NCBI GenBank assembly: GCA_965223085.1
Contig: OZ244981.1
Coordinates: forward strand, 2,666,001-2,730,000
Origin: CBDCVO01 sp965223085
GTDB taxonomy: Bacteria; Pseudomonadota; Gammaproteobacteria; Ga0077536
Reading direction: 5' to 3'
Length of the DNA: 64,000 nucleotides
Part shown: positions 61,455 to 64,000 of the stretch, piece after piece
Layout: every line of letters starts with the position of its first letter
Position numbering within the stretch: position 1 is the first letter of the stretch
Made by a program: the position numbers and the translations under genes
Notes under the pieces: model-generated
Database searches by the model: none
What the model was told of the DNA's origin: nothing
The model's input: the letters and a program-made list of their open reading frames with translations, nothing else

Positions 61455-63566
61455 GTGGTAAAAGTAAAACCTCAACAGGCGTCAAGCCTACTAATCGGCG
61501 CAATGATGCTGACGCTTGGCGCCAATGCCGAACAAAACGCTGCTGACGACCGCGCCATACGTGAGGCGCAGGCGAACTGGCTGAGTTACGGTTTGCGTTA
61601 CGATGAACAACGCTTTAGCACGTTGACGCAGATAAATCATCGCAACGTATCTCGATTAGCCCTCGACTGGGCGCTAGATTTGCGTGCTGCGACGTCACTC
61701 GTTAGCACACCGCTAGCCGTAGACGGGAAACTCTATTTTTCGGGTGATCGCGCGATCGTACGAGCCGTCGATGCGCGCGATGGAAGCTTGCTTTGGACGT
61801 TTGATCCCGAGGTTTGGAAACATAGCCCGCGCGGGATGGCAGGGGGGTTCAATACCCATCGGGGCATCGCTTATCTAAACGGTAGAATTTTTTTCGGTAC
61901 CACGGACGGCCGCGTTATCGCATTGGACGCAAATTCGGGGGTTCCGATTTGGACGTCGCGTACTTTCGAACCGGACGAGGAAAAAGCGATCACCAGCGCA
62001 CCGCGCGTGTTTAATAATATCGTCGTTATTGGCCACGGTGGCGCGGAGTATGGAACTCGCGGCTACGTCGATGCGTTCAACGCTGAGAACGGCGATCACC
62101 TATGGCGTTTCTACGCGGTACCTGGCAATCCGGCCGACGGTTTTGAAAGCCCCGCGATGGCGATGGCCGCTAAAACTTGGGCAGGGGAATGGTGGAAATT
62201 TGGCGGTGGCGGCACGATTTGGAACGCCATGACTTATGACGAGGAATTGGATCTGCTTTATATCGGTACGGGCAACGGTGGGCCGTGGGATTACGAGGAA
62301 CGTAGTAAGAGTACCGGGGACAATCTGTTTCTCGCCTCGATCGTCGCGCTTAAACCGGACACTGGCGAGTATGTCTGGCATTACCAAGTCAATCCACAAG
62401 AACGTTGGGACTATAAAGCAACGATGGATATGGTTTTGGCCGATCTCGTCATCGATGGAAAACCTAGAAAAGTATTGATGCAAGCGCCGACAAATGGATT
62501 TTTTTATGTAATCGATCGCCTAACGGGTAGACCCATCAGCGCGGAAAAATATACGAAAGTAACGTGGGCCGAGCGCATTGACTTGGAAACCGGACGCCCG
62601 GTAATGACGGCAAACGCCGATTATTCTGAGGAACCAAAAATAATCTACCCGGGTACTTTTGGCGGCCACAATTGGCAGCCGATGTCTTATAACCCAGATA
62701 CGGGCTTAGTTTATGTTCCGACGATCAATATGCCAGCCCGCTATCAGCTCGGCGTGAAGCCGACATTGCGCAAGGATTTTTTTAATTTCGGCGTTGCCAA
62801 TGAGTATTTTCCGCCAGATTCGCACAGCGGTTACGGGTCCTTATTGGCTTGGGATCCTGTGGCGCAGCAAGCGCGTTGGGAAATCAGGCAGCACGGCGCG
62901 TGGCACGGCGGTACGATGACGACTGCCGGAAACTTGGTTTTTCAAGGCAATGCCGAGGGTGAATTTGTCGCGTTCGACGCCCGTAACGGTGCTGAACTAT
63001 GGTCCATGAATGCGCAACGGGGTATTAGCGCGCCACCGATCACCTATACCGTCGATGGCAAACAACACGTCGCGGTATTGGTCGGGTGGGGTGGCTTAGC
63101 ATCATTCAGCGTGCCCGTGCATCGCCTCCATGGTTGGAAGTATAAAGACCTTGGGATCAGATTACTGAGCTTTAGCTTGCACGGAACCGCAAGCTTGCCG
63201 GATATAAAGTCACGCCGTCATACGCTCAATCCCGTCGTGCCCCGGGGCGATGCGATCGATGACGCGTTGGCGTCAGCCGGCATAAGCACCTATCACTATT
63301 CCAGTTGCGCTGTTTGCCATGGCCAGCAGGCGATTTCGACGGGCGGGATCGCACCCGATTTACGCGAATCCGATGCGATCAACGACGATGAGATGTTCAA
63401 GCAAATCGTTGTAGGCGGGGCCTTGCTCGCTAACGGCATGCCGCAGTTCACAGATCTAAGCGATGCGGAGCTGCTTGCGGTGCAAATGTATCTGCGCCAA
63501 CAAGCAAAAATAGCCTATGACGCTCGGCAAAAACGGCGCAAGCCGCAACAGGACGATGACAATTGA
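61455..63566 (+). CDS. PQQ-dependent quinohaemoprotein alcohol dehydrogenase
   Basis: 703 residues from GTG 61455 (signal peptide 'SLLIGAMMLTLGANA'). Eight-bladed propeller with tryptophan-docking blades ('TTDGRVIALDANSGVPIWTS'), 'IGTGNGGPW', the catalytic-Asp segment 'ERWDYKATMDMVLADL' and 'LMQAPTNGFFYVIDR'. C-terminal haem-c domain: Cys618-x-x-Cys621-His622 and likely Met662 ('NGMPQF'). Typical type II enzyme length. Unusual: the adjacent-cysteine pair normally found before the 'NRGVA' segment is replaced by Gly-Gly ('MAGGFNTHRGIAYLNG'). Oxidises an alcohol in the periplasm and passes electrons to its haem. Confidence 0.93.
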   Translation: MVKVKPQQASSLLIGAMMLTLGANAEQNAADDRAIREAQANWLSYGLRYDEQRFSTLTQINHRNVSRLALDWALDLRAATSLVSTPLAVDGKLYFSGDRAIVRAVDARDGSLLWTFDPEVWKHSPRGMAGGFNTHRGIAYLNGRIFFGTTDGRVIALDANSGVPIWTSRTFEPDEEKAITSAPRVFNNIVVIGHGGAEYGTRGYVDAFNAENGDHLWRFYAVPGNPADGFESPAMAMAAKTWAGEWWKFGGGGTIWNAMTYDEELDLLYIGTGNGGPWDYEERSKSTGDNLFLASIVALKPDTGEYVWHYQVNPQERWDYKATMDMVLADLVIDGKPRKVLMQAPTNGFFYVIDRLTGRPISAEKYTKVTWAERIDLETGRPVMTANADYSEEPKIIYPGTFGGHNWQPMSYNPDTGLVYVPTINMPARYQLGVKPTLRKDFFNFGVANEYFPPDSHSGYGSLLAWDPVAQQARWEIRQHGAWHGGTMTTAGNLVFQGNAEGEFVAFDARNGAELWSMNAQRGISAPPITYTVDGKQHVAVLVGWGGLASFSVPVHRLHGWKYKDLGIRLLSFSLHGTASLPDIKSRRHTLNPVVPRGDAIDDALASAGISTYHYSSCAVCHGQQAISTGGIAPDLRESDAINDDEMFKQIVVGGALLANGMPQFTDLSDAELLAVQMYLRQQAKIAYDARQKRRKPQQDDDN

Positions 63567-63695
63567 TGTACGCTTTATCGACGTCGTGAATACTCATATT
63601 AACCCTATTTTTTGCCCGGTATTTTATTCTCGTAAGTTATCACAACGTCGGTGACACGTTGACTGGGATGTCGGGGCGGGGCATGGTGCGGGCCA

Positions 63696-64000
63696 ATGAT
63701 TGGGGAAACCGAGCAACGGGAGATAGTAGTGTGGGATCCAGTGTTGCGCTTGCTGCACTGGTGGAACGCATGCATGTTGATAGTTCAGTTTGCTACGGGA
63801 ATACTTTTCATGTTTACGGAGCGGGATCTAGACCACGGGTACGGCAATCTAGAGATCGTGCACGCCTTTGGCGGTTACGCTTTTGCTGCTGGTTTGATGA
63901 CCCGTATCCTGTGGCTGCTAGTAGGCCCGGAGACTGCGAGTTGGCGCGAGCTAGTGCCGCTCACACAACGCCAACGGCAGCTGCTGGCCGCGACCTTAAG
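63696..64000 (+). CDS. b561-type cytochrome b, 5' part (runs off window)
   Basis: 101 codons from ATG 63696: 'VVWDPVLRLLHWWNACMLIV' with a first-helix His, 'YGNLEIVHAFGGYAFAAGLM' with a second His, 'WLLVGPETASWREL'. This is the Ni/Fe-hydrogenase b-type/cytochrome b561 family, a diheme membrane protein that moves electrons between quinone and periplasmic partners. 129 bases after the PQQ dehydrogenase, so possibly its membrane electron acceptor. Confidence 0.8.
   Translation, partial: MIGETEQREIVVWDPVLRLLHWWNACMLIVQFATGILFMFTERDLDHGYGNLEIVHAFGGYAFAAGLMTRILWLLVGPETASWRELVPLTQRQRQLLAATL

Noticed and set aside
1..64000. tRNA, rRNA or CRISPR arrays
   Set aside because: No T-arm-like words in a cloverleaf context and no regularly spaced direct repeats were seen by eye; short or unusual RNAs could be missed.

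Overview
The window looks like a chromosomal segment of an environmental, probably gammaproteobacterial, heterotroph. The supporting signs are outer-membrane TonB-dependent receptors, VPLPA/PEP-CTERM exosortase substrates, a type II PQQ alcohol dehydrogenase, Rieske oxygenases, a P450, acetoacetate-decarboxylase-like proteins and IS91/IS66/IS3/IS110 elements. This placement is inferred from gene content only. No rRNA, tRNA or CRISPR array was seen.

Layout. 0-4.4 kb: a sulfotransferase/TPR protein cut by the window edge, an acetoacetate-decarboxylase-family enzyme and a PhoX-like VPLPA-CTERM protein. 4.4-10.0 kb: an IS3 remnant, then an ArsR-regulated metalloid-type cluster. It holds a CadI/ArsI-like VOC protein, a TorA-like molybdoenzyme fused to a C-terminal cytochrome c and translationally coupled to arsR, a palindromic operator, and divergent DUF1326 and GST genes. 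10.0-15.3 kb: a graveyard of gene fragments, then an IS91-family element with an intact IS66 nested in its right end (8-bp target duplication). 15.3-31.3 kb: an accessory island between IS91 copies 1 and 3. It carries two secreted proteins of unknown function (one behind a perfect CRP-type site and an SD-pairing repeat), a TetR gene with a large palindrome divergent from a second acetoacetate-decarboxylase-like gene, a truncated IS110, a TonB receptor, MmgE/PrpD, two NTF2-like proteins, more fragments, IS91 copy 2, and a HigBA/RelE-type toxin-antitoxin pair with its operator. 31.3-33 kb: a chimeric, truncated IS91 copy joined to a LysR fragment.

33-42 kb is ordinary chromosome: a small lipoprotein, cupredoxin, CBS-domain protein, asparagine-synthase-like enzyme, a second VPLPA-CTERM protein, an ATC-hydrolase-like protein, HbpS/GlcG-like, TlpA-like and DUF1329 proteins. 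42.3-57.9 kb is a dense catabolic cluster with two Rieske oxygenases, an LLM flavin oxidoreductase-SDR-P450 operon, an acyl-CoA dehydrogenase-NTF2-acyl-CoA ligase operon, a TonB receptor and an amidohydrolase-amidohydrolase-NTF2-Rieske operon. It reads as uptake, oxygenation and CoA-dependent breakdown of a hydrophobic or cyclic substrate that I cannot identify. 57.9-61.3 kb is a decay zone: an AlkB/XylM-like hydroxylase with frameshifts, its XylA-like reductase with two in-frame stops, and a BisC-like molybdoenzyme gene split by an intact IS3 element (3-bp target duplication), a nonsense codon and a large internal deletion. The window ends with a PQQ alcohol dehydrogenase and the start of a b561-type cytochrome.
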